Shown: positions 19,345 to 28,767 of the stretch, one piece after another | How the letters are laid out: every line of letters starts with the position of its first letter | Position numbering within the stretch: the first letter of the stretch is position 1 | DNA from: Halobacteriales archaeon QH_7_65_31 | Lineage (GTDB): Archaea > Halobacteriota > Halobacteria > Halobacteriales > Haloarculaceae | NCBI GenBank assembly: GCA_003021785.1 | Contig: PXQU01000001.1 | Location: 124,001 to 188,000 of the forward strand | Reading direction: 5' to 3' | Length of the DNA stretch: 64,000 bases | Notes under the pieces: generated by a model | The model's database searches: none | Told to the model about the DNA's origin: nothing | The model's input: the letters and a program-made list of their open reading frames with translations, nothing else | Position numbers and translations under genes: made by a program

Positions 19345-21186
19345 ATGACTGACGACACGCAGCTGACCCGGCTGTTCGGTGGGCCCGGCAGCGGGAAGAC
19401 CACCGCGCTGCTCGACCGCGTCGACGAGATGCTCGACGACGGCGTCGACGTGCGCGACATCCTCGTCGTCTCCTACACGCGCGCCGCGGCCACGGAGATC
19501 CGCGAACGGCTCGCCGACCGGCTCGACCGCTCGCCCAAGTCGCTGAAGGGGAACGTCGCGACCATGCACGCGAAGGCGTACGAGCTGCTCGATCTGTCGC
19601 GCAGCGACGTGGTCGGCGAGGACGAGAAGAAGGAGTTCTGTTCGGAGTACGGCATCGAGTTCGAGGGCGAGTACGACTCGAACCGACGGCGCTCCTCGCG
19701 GTCGACGACCATCGGCAACAAGATCCTCGCCACCTCCGAGTGGCTCCAGCGCACCCGCCGTGACGTGGCCGACTGGTACGACGTCCCCTTCCAGTGGGAC
19801 ATCGACGAGGTCAGGCTTCCGCCCGAGAAGGACCCCAACTCACAGACCGGCAACAAGTACACGCCGACGTGGTCCTCTGACGACGACCGCATCGACGTGC
19901 CGGAGGTCATCCGGGCGTGGCGCGCGTACAAGGGCGAACACGGCGTCGTCGGCTTCGCGGATATGCTCGAACGCGTCACGCAGCGGTCGCTCGTTCCCAA
20001 CGTCGATCACCTCGTCATCGACGAGTTTCAGGACATCACGACGCTGCAACACGACGCGTATCAGGAGTGGCGACCGCACATGGACTCGGTCCTCATCGCC
20101 GGCGACGACGATCAGGTGGTCTACGCGTGGCAGGGGGCCGACCCCGCGCTCCTGCTCGAAGCCGATCCCGACGAGGACGTCGTTCTCCCGAACTCCTACC
20201 GACTACCGTCGAACGTCCTCAACGTCGTCAACCGACAGATCCGCCACATCGGGAAGCGACAGGAGAAAGACCTCAACCCCCGCAAGGAGGGCGGAACCGT
20301 CGAGGGGATCCGCTCGCCGTCGATGTACGATCTGACGCGCAACGTCCGTGACACCGTCGAGGCGACCGACGACGAGACGGTCATGGTGCTGTTTCGCGCG
20401 CGCTACCAGCTGTTCCAGTTCATGGAGGAGTTCACCTCGCTCGGGATCCCGTACACCTCCCTGACGGACATCCGGATGTGGACCGACCGGCTACAGGGGT
20501 ACGTCAGCGCGATCGAGAAGACGACCGACGAGGCGCATCTGACCGGCCTTGAAGCGCGGCGACTCGCTGAGATGCTCGCCGATTCCGCCTTCGGAACGAA
20601 GGAGCGCGACGACCTCTTCGACGCGCTCGATGACCTCAAGGACAGGAACGACGCCCGTCTGGAGGAGTTCGAGGTCAGTCCCGAGTTCGTCGAGGAGTAC
20701 GCGCCGTTCACGCCGGGCGTCGACGGCGCGTCGGATATGCTCACCCGCACCTCGAACTTTCAGGAGCGGTCCGTCGACGCCTACTTCGACGGGCCGTATC
20801 AGGGGACGGACGCCGACCGCGTCCGCGTCGGCACGATCCACTCCGCGAAGGGCCGCGAGGCCGACCACGTCTTCGTCTGTACGGACCTCACGGAGAAGGT
20901 GGTCGAGCAGATGGCGGCGAGCGTCGATCCCGAGACGCTCCCGGATGACGCGACCTTCGAGAAGGGGACCGACCCCGTGCCCGTGTTGACGGACAACGAA
21001 CGCCGGGTCTTCTACGTCGGGATGTCGCGTGCCCGCGAGCGGCTCGTCCTGCTGGAGAATCTCGTCGACGGCGCGCCGACGCTCCCGCTCGACGTGCTCA
21101 TCGACGACGCGCCGAGTGAGCTGTCGCTCGCGGAGTTCATCGAGCAGGCACAGGAGCCGCTGGAGCGGCCCGAACCGGCCGACTAA
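19345..21186 (+). CDS. UvrD/Rep superfamily 1 DNA helicase
   Basis: FGGPGSGKTTALLDRV Walker A, LVIDEFQDITTLQ motif II, VRVGTIHSAKGREADHVF, RRVFYVGMSRARERLVL. Confidence 0.93.
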   Translation: MTDDTQLTRLFGGPGSGKTTALLDRVDEMLDDGVDVRDILVVSYTRAAATEIRERLADRLDRSPKSLKGNVATMHAKAYELLDLSRSDVVGEDEKKEFCSEYGIEFEGEYDSNRRRSSRSTTIGNKILATSEWLQRTRRDVADWYDVPFQWDIDEVRLPPEKDPNSQTGNKYTPTWSSDDDRIDVPEVIRAWRAYKGEHGVVGFADMLERVTQRSLVPNVDHLVIDEFQDITTLQHDAYQEWRPHMDSVLIAGDDDQVVYAWQGADPALLLEADPDEDVVLPNSYRLPSNVLNVVNRQIRHIGKRQEKDLNPRKEGGTVEGIRSPSMYDLTRNVRDTVEATDDETVMVLFRARYQLFQFMEEFTSLGIPYTSLTDIRMWTDRLQGYVSAIEKTTDEAHLTGLEARRLAEMLADSAFGTKERDDLFDALDDLKDRNDARLEEFEVSPEFVEEYAPFTPGVDGASDMLTRTSNFQERSVDAYFDGPYQGTDADRVRVGTIHSAKGREADHVFVCTDLTEKVVEQMAASVDPETLPDDATFEKGTDPVPVLTDNERRVFYVGMSRARERLVLLENLVDGAPTLPLDVLIDDAPSELSLAEFIEQAQEPLERPEPAD

Positions 21187-21422
21187 TCCTCGTCCGGCTC
21201 TTCGACGACCGCACCGACCGTCTTCTCCGCCACCAGCCCCGGGATATCGGTCGGCGTCGTGAGATACTCCTCGACGAGTACCATCGCCGCCGCGACCGCG
21301 AGCACGATACTCCCGACCAGACGCTCACCGGCGAGCAGCTGCTCGATACCGAAGATGACGAGCGGCACGGCCAGCGCGACGGTCGCCGCCAGCCCGACGG
21401 TGCTCAGGATAGACCGCGCCAT
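21183..21422 (-). CDS. Small membrane protein, uncharacterised
   Basis: MARSILSTVGLAATVALAVPLVIFGIEQLLAGERLVGSIVLAVAAAMVLVEEYL. Confidence 0.65.
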   Translation of the reverse strand: MARSILSTVGLAATVALAVPLVIFGIEQLLAGERLVGSIVLAVAAAMVLVEEYLTTPTDIPGLVAEKTVGAVVEEPDED

Positions 21423-21518
21423 ACCATCAGTGGGTCGCGGGTGACCGAAAACGCTCGGATTCGTCGTCTTAGATGCGAGAACCCGAACGCATTTGCCTCG
21501 TCTCGCGGTAACTCGGAT

Positions 21519-22118
21519 GTGTTCACCGGAATCATCGAGACGACGGGCGAGCTGCTCGCCCGCGAGCAGACGACCGACGGCGTTCGGCTGCGACTGGCCG
21601 CTCCGTTCGCCGGCGAGCTCGATCACGGGCAGTCGGTCGCGGTGTCGGGCGCGTGTCTCACCGTCGAGGAGACGACCGACGACTCCTTTACCGTCTTCCT
21701 CGCCGATGAGACCGTCGACGTGACGTATCTCGGCGATCTCGCCGTCGGCGAGCGCGTGAACCTCGAACGCGCACTCCCTGCGGAGGGTCGCTTCGACGGT
21801 CACGTCGTTCAAGGCCACGTCGACGGCGTCGGCGAGGTCACCGGTATCGAACAGGTGGGCGGTGAGGACGGCGACTGGTACTTCGAGTTCACGCTGCCCG
21901 AGACGATGGGCCGGTACGTCGTCTCGAAAGGCTCGATCACCATCGACGGGATCTCCCTGACGGTCGCCGATCTCGACGGCGAGTACGTCGCGGTCGCCGT
22001 CATTCCGGCGACGTACGAGATCACGACGCTCTCGGAGAAGTCGGTCGGCGACCCGGTCCATCTCGAAGTGGACGTCATCGCGAAGTACGTCGAGTCCATC
22101 ACCGAACAGTACGCGTGA
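21519..22118 (+). CDS. ribE: Riboflavin synthase (alpha-type, duplicated lumazine-binding domains)
   Basis: GTG start then FTGIIETTGELL; internal repeat FDGHVVQGHVDGVGEVT; KGSITIDGISLTVADL. Confidence 0.93.
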   Translation: MFTGIIETTGELLAREQTTDGVRLRLAAPFAGELDHGQSVAVSGACLTVEETTDDSFTVFLADETVDVTYLGDLAVGERVNLERALPAEGRFDGHVVQGHVDGVGEVTGIEQVGGEDGDWYFEFTLPETMGRYVVSKGSITIDGISLTVADLDGEYVAVAVIPATYEITTLSEKSVGDPVHLEVDVIAKYVESITEQYA

Positions 22119-22194
22119 AACGCGTGACATCGCGTGCTCAGGTCACGCTACGCGCCACGGTACGCTTTAGCCTCTGGCTAACCAACTTATCTGC

Positions 22195-22479
22195 ATGAGC
22201 CGGCAACAGTATCGAATCATCCCGGGGACGGAATCCGACATTCACGGCGAGCCGCATATCAGTGGGAGTCGAATGACAGTCCGGCACGTTCATGCCCGAG
22301 TAGAGGGGCGAGGGCTTCGTCCCGAGACCGTCGCACAGCAGCATAACGTCGACGTCGGAGAGGTGTACGATGCTCTCGCGTACTACCACCGGAATCAGGA
22401 GGAGATGCAGGCAGTCGAGACTCGACATGAACGCGCCGCCGCCGCTGCCGCTGAGCGTTCCCCGGCCCCTGAGGAATGA
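22195..22479 (+). CDS. DUF433-type antitoxin
   Basis: GEPHISGSRMTVRHVHARVEGRGLRPETVAQQHNVDVGEVYDALAYYHRNQEEM. Confidence 0.8.
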   Translation: MSRQQYRIIPGTESDIHGEPHISGSRMTVRHVHARVEGRGLRPETVAQQHNVDVGEVYDALAYYHRNQEEMQAVETRHERAAAAAAERSPAPEE

Positions 22480-22817
22480 CGTACCGGCTCCTGCTCGATG
22501 AGAATATCGAATATCAGACCCGTCACCGGCTCCGGAGCCACGGACACGATACAGAGCACGTCGATGATCTGGCGAGTATCGGGAAAGGAAGCGACGACCA
22601 CAGCATCGCTGCCTACTGCACCCGTGAAACCCGTCTCGTCGTCACGTACGACGATGATTTCGTACTCGAAATCGACGAGTCGGCGCACGATGATGTTCTG
22701 TACGTGAACGATGCGACCGTCTCGGCGAAAGCCGTCGCGGACGCCATTCACCGCTTGTCATCTCAGTACCCGCAGCCACAGATACGAGACGTGGTGTACC
22801 TCGATCAGTGGATGTGA
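22476..22817 (+). CDS. DUF5615-type PIN-like toxin
   Basis: LLLDENIEYQTRHRLRSHGHDTEHV...DHSIAAYCTRETRLVVTYDDDF; ATG overlaps the antitoxin stop. Confidence 0.8.
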   Translation: MTYRLLLDENIEYQTRHRLRSHGHDTEHVDDLASIGKGSDDHSIAAYCTRETRLVVTYDDDFVLEIDESAHDDVLYVNDATVSAKAVADAIHRLSSQYPQPQIRDVVYLDQWM

Positions 22818-22888
22818 GTTGCTGTCGCTTCGGGCAGCCCTGCGAGCGCTCTCCGTGTTTTTATAGTGTCGACGCCCCTCCGATCCGT

Positions 22889-24748
22889 ATGGAGATTCTT
22901 CCGGACACGAGCGCGGTCGTCGATGGCCGTGTGTCCGAGCGCGACGACGTGACACACGTCTACGTGCCGAACGCCGTCGTCGCCGAGCTGGAGTCACAGG
23001 CGAATCAGGGGCGCGATTCCGGGTGGGCTGGACTCGAAGAGCTACAGCGGCTCGCCGAGGCGGCCGACGCCGCCGAGCTCTCGGTCGAGTACGTCGGTCG
23101 CCGTCCGACCCACGACGAGACCGAGGGAGCGGACGAGGGTGATATCGATGCGCTGATCCGCGAGCTGGCGGCGGACCACGACGCGACGTTGCTCACCAGC
23201 GACAGGGTGCAGGCGGAGGTCGGCGAGGCGATGAGTCTCACCGTCGAGTACGTCGAGCCGAAGGTGGAGACGACCGACGACGGCGACACGGGCCTCGATA
23301 TCGAACGGTACTTCGACGAGCAGACGATGTCCGTCCATCTGAAGACCGGCGTCGCGCCGATGGCGAAACGCGGCGAGATCGGCGATATCGGCTACGGCCC
23401 GATCAGAGAGGAGCCGCTGTCGGAGGCAGAGACGCTCGCGCTCGCGAACGACGTCGAATCGACCGCACGCGCCTCCTCGCGCGGCTTCGTCGAGCTCGAA
23501 GAGCCGGGGATGGCGATCATCCAGTACGCCGACTACCGTATCGCCGTCGCCCGGCCGCCGTTCGCCGACGGCATCGAGATCACCGCCGTCCGACCGATCG
23601 CCTCGCCGACGCTCGACGAGTACGACCTCCCCGGAGGGCTGCGCGACCGGTTCACCGAACAGCAGCGCGGGGTGTTGCTCTCCGGCTCGCCCGGGGCCGG
23701 CAAGTCCACGTTCGCGCAGGCGGTCGCCGAGTTCCTCGCCGACTCGGAGTTCGCCGTCAAGACGATGGAGAAGCCGCGTGATCTCCAAGTCGACGACCAC
23801 ATCACCCAGTACACCGAACTCCGCGGGTCGATGGAACGAACCGCCGACTCGCTGTTGATGGTGCGGCCGGACTACACCATCTACGACGAGGTGCGCAAAA
23901 CGTCGGACTTCAACACCTTCGCCGATATGCGACTCGCCGGGGTGGGGATGATCGGCGTCGTCCACGCCACCCGTGCGATCGACGCGCTCCAGCGGCTCGT
24001 CGGCCGGGTCGAGCTGGGGATGATCCCGCAGGTCGTCGATACGGTCGTCTACATCGAAGCCGGCGGCGTGGACACCGTCTACGAGATCGAGACGCAGGTG
24101 AAGGTCCCGCACGGCCTGATAGAGGAGGACCTCACCCGGCCAGTGGTCGTCATCTCCGATTACGAGACCGGCGAGCCGGCATACGAGATTTACACGTTCA
24201 ATCAGCAGGTCGTCACCGTCCCGCTCGAAGACGGTGACGAACAGGAGTCGGGCGTCAGCCGCATCGCGAGAGACGAGATCGAGCGAGAGATCAGCTCCGT
24301 CGCGTACGGGCAGGTAGAGGTCGAGATAACGAGTGACAACACCGCGACCGTCTACGTCTCGGACGAGGACATCTCGTCGGTCATCGGGAAGGGCGGCGGT
24401 CGCATCACCGATATCGAAAACCGGCTCGGCATGGAGCTTGACGTGCGAACGCTCGACGAGTACACCGGCGGCTTCGGTGAGCGCAGTAGCGGTGGCGGTA
24501 ACAGCAGCCACGCTGGCAGCAGTAGTCAGGGCGAGATCGTCACGCCCGAGATCACCTCACGGCATATCGTGCTCCCCGTCGAGGGACACCCGGGGGAGAC
24601 GGTCGAGGTGCAGGCCGGCGGAAAGTATCTGTTCACGGCGACCGTCTCGCAGGGCGGCGAGGTGCAGATCTCGCGGGGAAGCGGGCTCGCCGACGAACTG
24701 GAGACGGCAGTCGATCGCGGTCAGCAGGTCACGGTCTCACCGCAGTGA
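22889..24748 (+). CDS. PIN domain / PilT-VirB11-type ATPase / KH domain protein
   Basis: MEILPDTSAVVDGRVSER (PIN), LLSGSPGAGKSTFAQAV (Walker A), DISSVIGKGGGRITDIENRLG (KH), Ser/Gly linker and C-terminal beta domain. Confidence 0.9.
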   Translation: MEILPDTSAVVDGRVSERDDVTHVYVPNAVVAELESQANQGRDSGWAGLEELQRLAEAADAAELSVEYVGRRPTHDETEGADEGDIDALIRELAADHDATLLTSDRVQAEVGEAMSLTVEYVEPKVETTDDGDTGLDIERYFDEQTMSVHLKTGVAPMAKRGEIGDIGYGPIREEPLSEAETLALANDVESTARASSRGFVELEEPGMAIIQYADYRIAVARPPFADGIEITAVRPIASPTLDEYDLPGGLRDRFTEQQRGVLLSGSPGAGKSTFAQAVAEFLADSEFAVKTMEKPRDLQVDDHITQYTELRGSMERTADSLLMVRPDYTIYDEVRKTSDFNTFADMRLAGVGMIGVVHATRAIDALQRLVGRVELGMIPQVVDTVVYIEAGGVDTVYEIETQVKVPHGLIEEDLTRPVVVISDYETGEPAYEIYTFNQQVVTVPLEDGDEQESGVSRIARDEIEREISSVAYGQVEVEITSDNTATVYVSDEDISSVIGKGGGRITDIENRLGMELDVRTLDEYTGGFGERSSGGGNSSHAGSSSQGEIVTPEITSRHIVLPVEGHPGETVEVQAGGKYLFTATVSQGGEVQISRGSGLADELETAVDRGQQVTVSPQ

Positions 24749-24752
24749 GCGG

Positions 24753-25025
24753 TCAGTCGTCCGCGGCGGCGACGGTCTCGGTCGACTGCTCGTCGGTGTC
24801 GGTGAGCTCGTACAGGTTCTGTCTGGCGTCGGCGAAGTAGACGTCTTCGCTCACCACGTCGATGGCTTCGAGCCGTTCGAGGGCGTACCGAACGGTTCGG
24901 GCCGACAGCATCGACTCCTCGACGATCCCCTTCTGGGTCATCGGGCCGTCGTACTCCAGTACCTTGTAGACGAGCTTGGCGCTCGGAGGGAGGTCGGCGA
25001 CTGTCTCCCCATCAGAGTCACTCAT
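24753..25025 (-). CDS. MarR-like winged-helix regulator
   Basis: LPPSAKLVYKVLEYDGPMTQKGIVEESMLSARTVRYALERLEAIDVVSE. Confidence 0.8.
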   Translation of the reverse strand: MSDSDGETVADLPPSAKLVYKVLEYDGPMTQKGIVEESMLSARTVRYALERLEAIDVVSEDVYFADARQNLYELTDTDEQSTETVAAADD

Positions 25026-25177
25026 GCTGTCTTCAAGCACGCGCCGTGACGGCATAAACGTGAAGGTGAGCTATTGCTAACCGCCTCATGGCAGAGCCGA
25101 CAGCGCCGAAACCCCCCGCGAGACGGTGGTGTTGCGGCTTCGAATCGCTTTTGCCGTCGGGGCAAGGACGGGGTGAC

Positions 25178-25492
25178 ATGGCGACCGACAATAGTGGCCG
25201 CTTCTCCTCGCATATGCGTGGCGTCGTGGTCACATCGTTCGCGTGCTCGATGGGGCTTGTCGCTGCGGTCGCGTCGTCGGTCGTGACGGCCGGTCTCGAC
25301 GCACCCGCGACCAGTAGCCAAGCACTGTACGTGCTGGTGGGCGCGGTTCTCGTGCAGTTTCCCGTGCTGTCGGTTATCGGTATCGACATGGACGAGTTCT
25401 CCGCGAAGGATTACCTCTACGTCGCGTTCATGACCTTCGCGCTCTGGTTCATCAGCTGGGGGATCCTGCTGACCACAGGGAGTACGTTCTGA
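25178..25492 (+). CDS. Small membrane protein coupled to ABCE1/Rli1
   Basis: MATDNSGRFSSHMRGVVVTSFACSMGLVAAVASSVV... three hydrophobic segments; TGA overlaps the ATG of the next gene. Confidence 0.7.
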   Translation: MATDNSGRFSSHMRGVVVTSFACSMGLVAAVASSVVTAGLDAPATSSQALYVLVGAVLVQFPVLSVIGIDMDEFSAKDYLYVAFMTFALWFISWGILLTTGSTF

Positions 25493-27339
25493 TGGCCGGC
25501 GACTCCATCGCCGTCGTCGATCTGGACCGCTGTCAGCCCGACCGGTGTAACTACGAGTGTATGAACTACTGCCCGCCGAACCGGACGGGCAAGGAGTGTA
25601 TCGTCGAGCGCGGCGACCACTTCGACGAGGGGGAACCCCACGAGGGGGGCGACGACCAGATCCTCATCTCCGAGGAGATCTGTCTGGGCGAGAGCTGCGG
25701 GATCTGCGTCGAGAAGTGTCCGTTCGACGCCATCGAGATCATCAATCTCCCACAGGAGCTGGCGGAGAATCCGACCCACCGGTACGGCGAGAACGCCTTC
25801 GGGCTGTACGGGCTTCCCGCCCCCGAGCCGGGGAAGGTGACCGGTATTCTCGGGCCGAACGGGATCGGGAAGACGACCGCCGTCCGGATCCTCGCGAGCG
25901 AGATCGAGCCGAACCTCGGTCGACACACCGACCACCCCTCGTGGGAGGAGGTGATGGACGCCTACCGCGGGACCGAGCTGCAGTCGTATCTCGCACAGCT
26001 GCGCGACGGGGACGTGACCGTCGCCCGGAAGCCGCAGTACGTCGATAAGATTCCGAGCAGTTTCTCGGGAATCACGCGCGAGCTGATCGAGCGCGTTGAT
26101 GAGCGGGGCGTCGCCGACGAGCTCACCGAGCGACTCGGTATCCGACCGGTCCTCGATCAGCCGATCGACACGCTGTCGGGCGGAGAGCTACAGCGGGTCG
26201 CGCTCGCGGCCACGCTCGTTCGCGACGCCGACTTCTACTTCCTCGACGAGATCACGCCGTATCTCGATATCGGGCAGCGCGTCACCGCCGCGCGGCTCAT
26301 TCAGGAGCTCGCCGCCGACGGTGACCGCTCGATGCTCGTCGTCGAACACGATCTCGCCGTCCTCGATCTGCTCGCGGATTCGATCCACGTCGCGTACGGC
26401 GAGCCCTCGGCGTACGGTGTCATCACCGATCCGAAGAGCACGAAAGGCGGCATCAACGAGTATCTCTCCGGCTATCTCGACAACGAGAACATGCGAATCC
26501 GACAGGACGCGATCGAGTTCGAGCAGCACGCACCGCGTGTCGCCTCCCGGACCGATACGCTCGTCGAGTACCCCGCGCTCTCGAAATCTTACGGCGACGG
26601 CGAGTTCTCGCTGGAGGTCGACGCCGGCGAGATCCGCAACAACGAGGTACTCGGTATCGTTGGCCCGAACGGGATCGGGAAATCGACGTTCGCGAAGCTC
26701 CTCGCCGGACAGCTCGACGCCGACGAGGGGACGATCGGTGCGGATCTCGACATCTCGTACAAGCCGCAGTACGTCGATATCGACCGACCGATGCGCGTCG
26801 ATGCGTTCTTATCCTCGATCACCGACCAGTTCGGCTCCTCCTACTGGGAGACCGAGATCGCCCAGCCCCTCCAGCTCCAGCGGATCATGGAGCAGAATCT
26901 GACCGATCTCTCGGGCGGTGAACGGCAACGCGTCGCCATCGCGGCGTGTCTCTCGAAAGACGCCGACCTGTATCTCTTGGACGAGCCGTCGGCGCACCTC
27001 GACGTGGAACAGCGGGTGCTCGCGACCAGCGCCATCCGCCGTTACACGGAGAATCACGAGGCGACGGCAATGGTCATCGACCACGACATCTACATGATCG
27101 ACCTACTAGCCGACCGGCTCCAAGTGTTCGACGGTCAGCCGGCCGAACACGGCCACGCCGGCCAGCCGGTCGGTATGCGCGAGGGGATGAACGAGTTCCT
27201 CGCGAATCTGGACGTGACGTTCCGACGCGACCAGCGAACGGGTCGCCCGCGCATCAACAAACCCGGCTCACAGAAGGACCGCACACAGAAGAGCGCCGGC
27301 GAGTACTACTACGCGCCGGCAGGCGACGAGGAACTGTAG
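25492..27339 (+). CDS. ABCE1/Rli1 ribosome recycling ATPase
   Basis: N-terminal ferredoxin-like CLGESCGICVEKCPFDAI, two ABC cassettes (GPNGIGKTTAV, GPNGIGKSTFA; LSGGELQRVA, LSGGERQRVA). Confidence 0.95.
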   Translation: MAGDSIAVVDLDRCQPDRCNYECMNYCPPNRTGKECIVERGDHFDEGEPHEGGDDQILISEEICLGESCGICVEKCPFDAIEIINLPQELAENPTHRYGENAFGLYGLPAPEPGKVTGILGPNGIGKTTAVRILASEIEPNLGRHTDHPSWEEVMDAYRGTELQSYLAQLRDGDVTVARKPQYVDKIPSSFSGITRELIERVDERGVADELTERLGIRPVLDQPIDTLSGGELQRVALAATLVRDADFYFLDEITPYLDIGQRVTAARLIQELAADGDRSMLVVEHDLAVLDLLADSIHVAYGEPSAYGVITDPKSTKGGINEYLSGYLDNENMRIRQDAIEFEQHAPRVASRTDTLVEYPALSKSYGDGEFSLEVDAGEIRNNEVLGIVGPNGIGKSTFAKLLAGQLDADEGTIGADLDISYKPQYVDIDRPMRVDAFLSSITDQFGSSYWETEIAQPLQLQRIMEQNLTDLSGGERQRVAIAACLSKDADLYLLDEPSAHLDVEQRVLATSAIRRYTENHEATAMVIDHDIYMIDLLADRLQVFDGQPAEHGHAGQPVGMREGMNEFLANLDVTFRRDQRTGRPRINKPGSQKDRTQKSAGEYYYAPAGDEEL

Positions 27340-27381
27340 TCGGACCCGAAGCTTCCTACCGATGGCTCTCCTCGATAGGGT

Positions 27382-28155
27382 ATGCGCTGTGATTATCACA
27401 CCCATACGACCTACTCGGACGGCTCGTTTCTCAGTTGGATGGTGAGCGCGGCCGAGCGGGCAAGACTCGATGCGATTGGTATCACTGACCACTGTACGAT
27501 CTCCGCACGCGAGGGGCCGCGCCGGCAGCGCGCGAACATGGGGTTCAATCTCGACGTGACGTACGAGCGACGGCGGTCGGCCATCGAGGCGATGCGCGAG
27601 CGTCGCGATATCGAGATTCACGACGGCGTCGAGATGGATTTCCATCCCGACGACAGCGGAGAGATCGCCGCGTTTCTCGACGAGGTCGGCTTCGATTACG
27701 CGATCGGAAGCGTTCACGAGCTGGACGGCACGAACGTCCACTCCGAGGACCACTTCGCCGAGCAGTCGGCGGCTGCTCGCCGGAGCCACGTCGCGACCTA
27801 CTTCGACCGGCTCGTCACGCTCGTCGAATCGGAGCTGTTCGACGTCGCCGCCCACATCGATCTCGTGGAACGCAACAGCGCGCTCCGGGGGTTGGCGACC
27901 GACGAGCAGTACCGACGGGTGGCGGAGGCGTTCGCCGACTCCCGGACCGTTCCGGAGCTGAACGCCGGACGCGTCCGCTCCGAGTACGGCGAGGTGCATC
28001 CGACGCCGCAGTTCACCGAGATACTGCTGGAGGAGGGTATCGAGTTCGTCCTCGGCACGGACTCGCACGAGCCGAAGGAGATCGAACCGCGCAAAGCGGA
28101 GCTGGAGACGTTCACCGCGACCCACGATGTCGAGACGACGACGCTGTCGCTGTAA
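27382..28155 (+). CDS. PHP-domain phosphoesterase (histidinol-phosphatase-like)
   Basis: MRCDYHTHTTYSDGSFLSWMV, GITDHCT, FVLGTDSHEPKEI. Confidence 0.88.
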   Translation: MRCDYHTHTTYSDGSFLSWMVSAAERARLDAIGITDHCTISAREGPRRQRANMGFNLDVTYERRRSAIEAMRERRDIEIHDGVEMDFHPDDSGEIAAFLDEVGFDYAIGSVHELDGTNVHSEDHFAEQSAAARRSHVATYFDRLVTLVESELFDVAAHIDLVERNSALRGLATDEQYRRVAEAFADSRTVPELNAGRVRSEYGEVHPTPQFTEILLEEGIEFVLGTDSHEPKEIEPRKAELETFTATHDVETTTLSL

Positions 28156-28268
28156 CAGGGGCGAACAGGTGGTCCCGGCAGGCCGGTAGCAGCTGGACCA
28201 CGCGGTCACCTGAGACTGCTACCGCGATCGTCAGCGCACGCGGTCGGTGGCGCGGCATCGGGGATAAA

Positions 28269-28484
28269 CTACCACTCCTTGCAGTCGGCACAGACGAAGC
28301 CGCCGTCGTCGTGCCAGCGTCTGGTGACGGCGTCACCGCACGCCTCACAGGGCGCGCCGTCGGGCGAAAACCGCGTGGTCGCGGGTGGGTCGTCACTCGC
28401 GTCGGGTTCCGTCGACCCCGAGTCGGCGTCGTCACTCGCGTCCGACTCCGCGCCGTCGAACTCCGACAGCGAGCGGTCGCTCAC
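28269..28484 (-). CDS. Zinc-ribbon microprotein
   Basis: ACEDGAPCEACGDAV-like segment APCEACGDAVTRRWHDDGGFVCADCKEW. Confidence 0.7.
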   Translation of the reverse strand: MSDRSLSEFDGAESDASDDADSGSTEPDASDDPPATTRFSPDGAPCEACGDAVTRRWHDDGGFVCADCKEW

Positions 28485-28560
28485 GGCTGAGGGTCAGTAC
28501 AGACACGTAAGAACGTGACGGACCCGCAACTGGCAAGTAGTCGCACGCTAACCGTTTCGT

Positions 28561-28767
28561 ATGGCAGGATTCGTGCAGAACACGATCGACGGCGTCATCA
28601 ACTACTTCGGTGGGGTCATCATGCAGAGTCCCGAGCAGGCGATTCTCGTCGCGCTCGGTGGGCTCATCGTCGGCGCGGCGTCGGCGGTGTTCGGCGTCGT
28701 CTCGTTCGGTGCAGTCGCCAGCCTCGTCGCGCGCGCGCTCCCGAGCGCCGGCCCGCCGGAGCAGTAG
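28561..28767 (+). CDS. Small haloarchaeal membrane protein
   Basis: MAGFVQNTIDGVINYFGGVIMQSPEQAILVALGGLIVGAASAVFGVVSFGAVASLVARALP. Confidence 0.7.
   Translation: MAGFVQNTIDGVINYFGGVIMQSPEQAILVALGGLIVGAASAVFGVVSFGAVASLVARALPSAGPPEQ

Noticed and set aside
17608-19569. 653-aa version of the carboxypeptidase
   Set aside because: N-terminal extension has no domain signal and overlaps the divergent UvrD-like gene; the M32 protein starts at 19104.
23042-24511. 489-aa minus-strand ORF
   Set aside because: Antisense to the PIN-ATPase-KH gene; composition dominated by D/V/R/L without family motifs.
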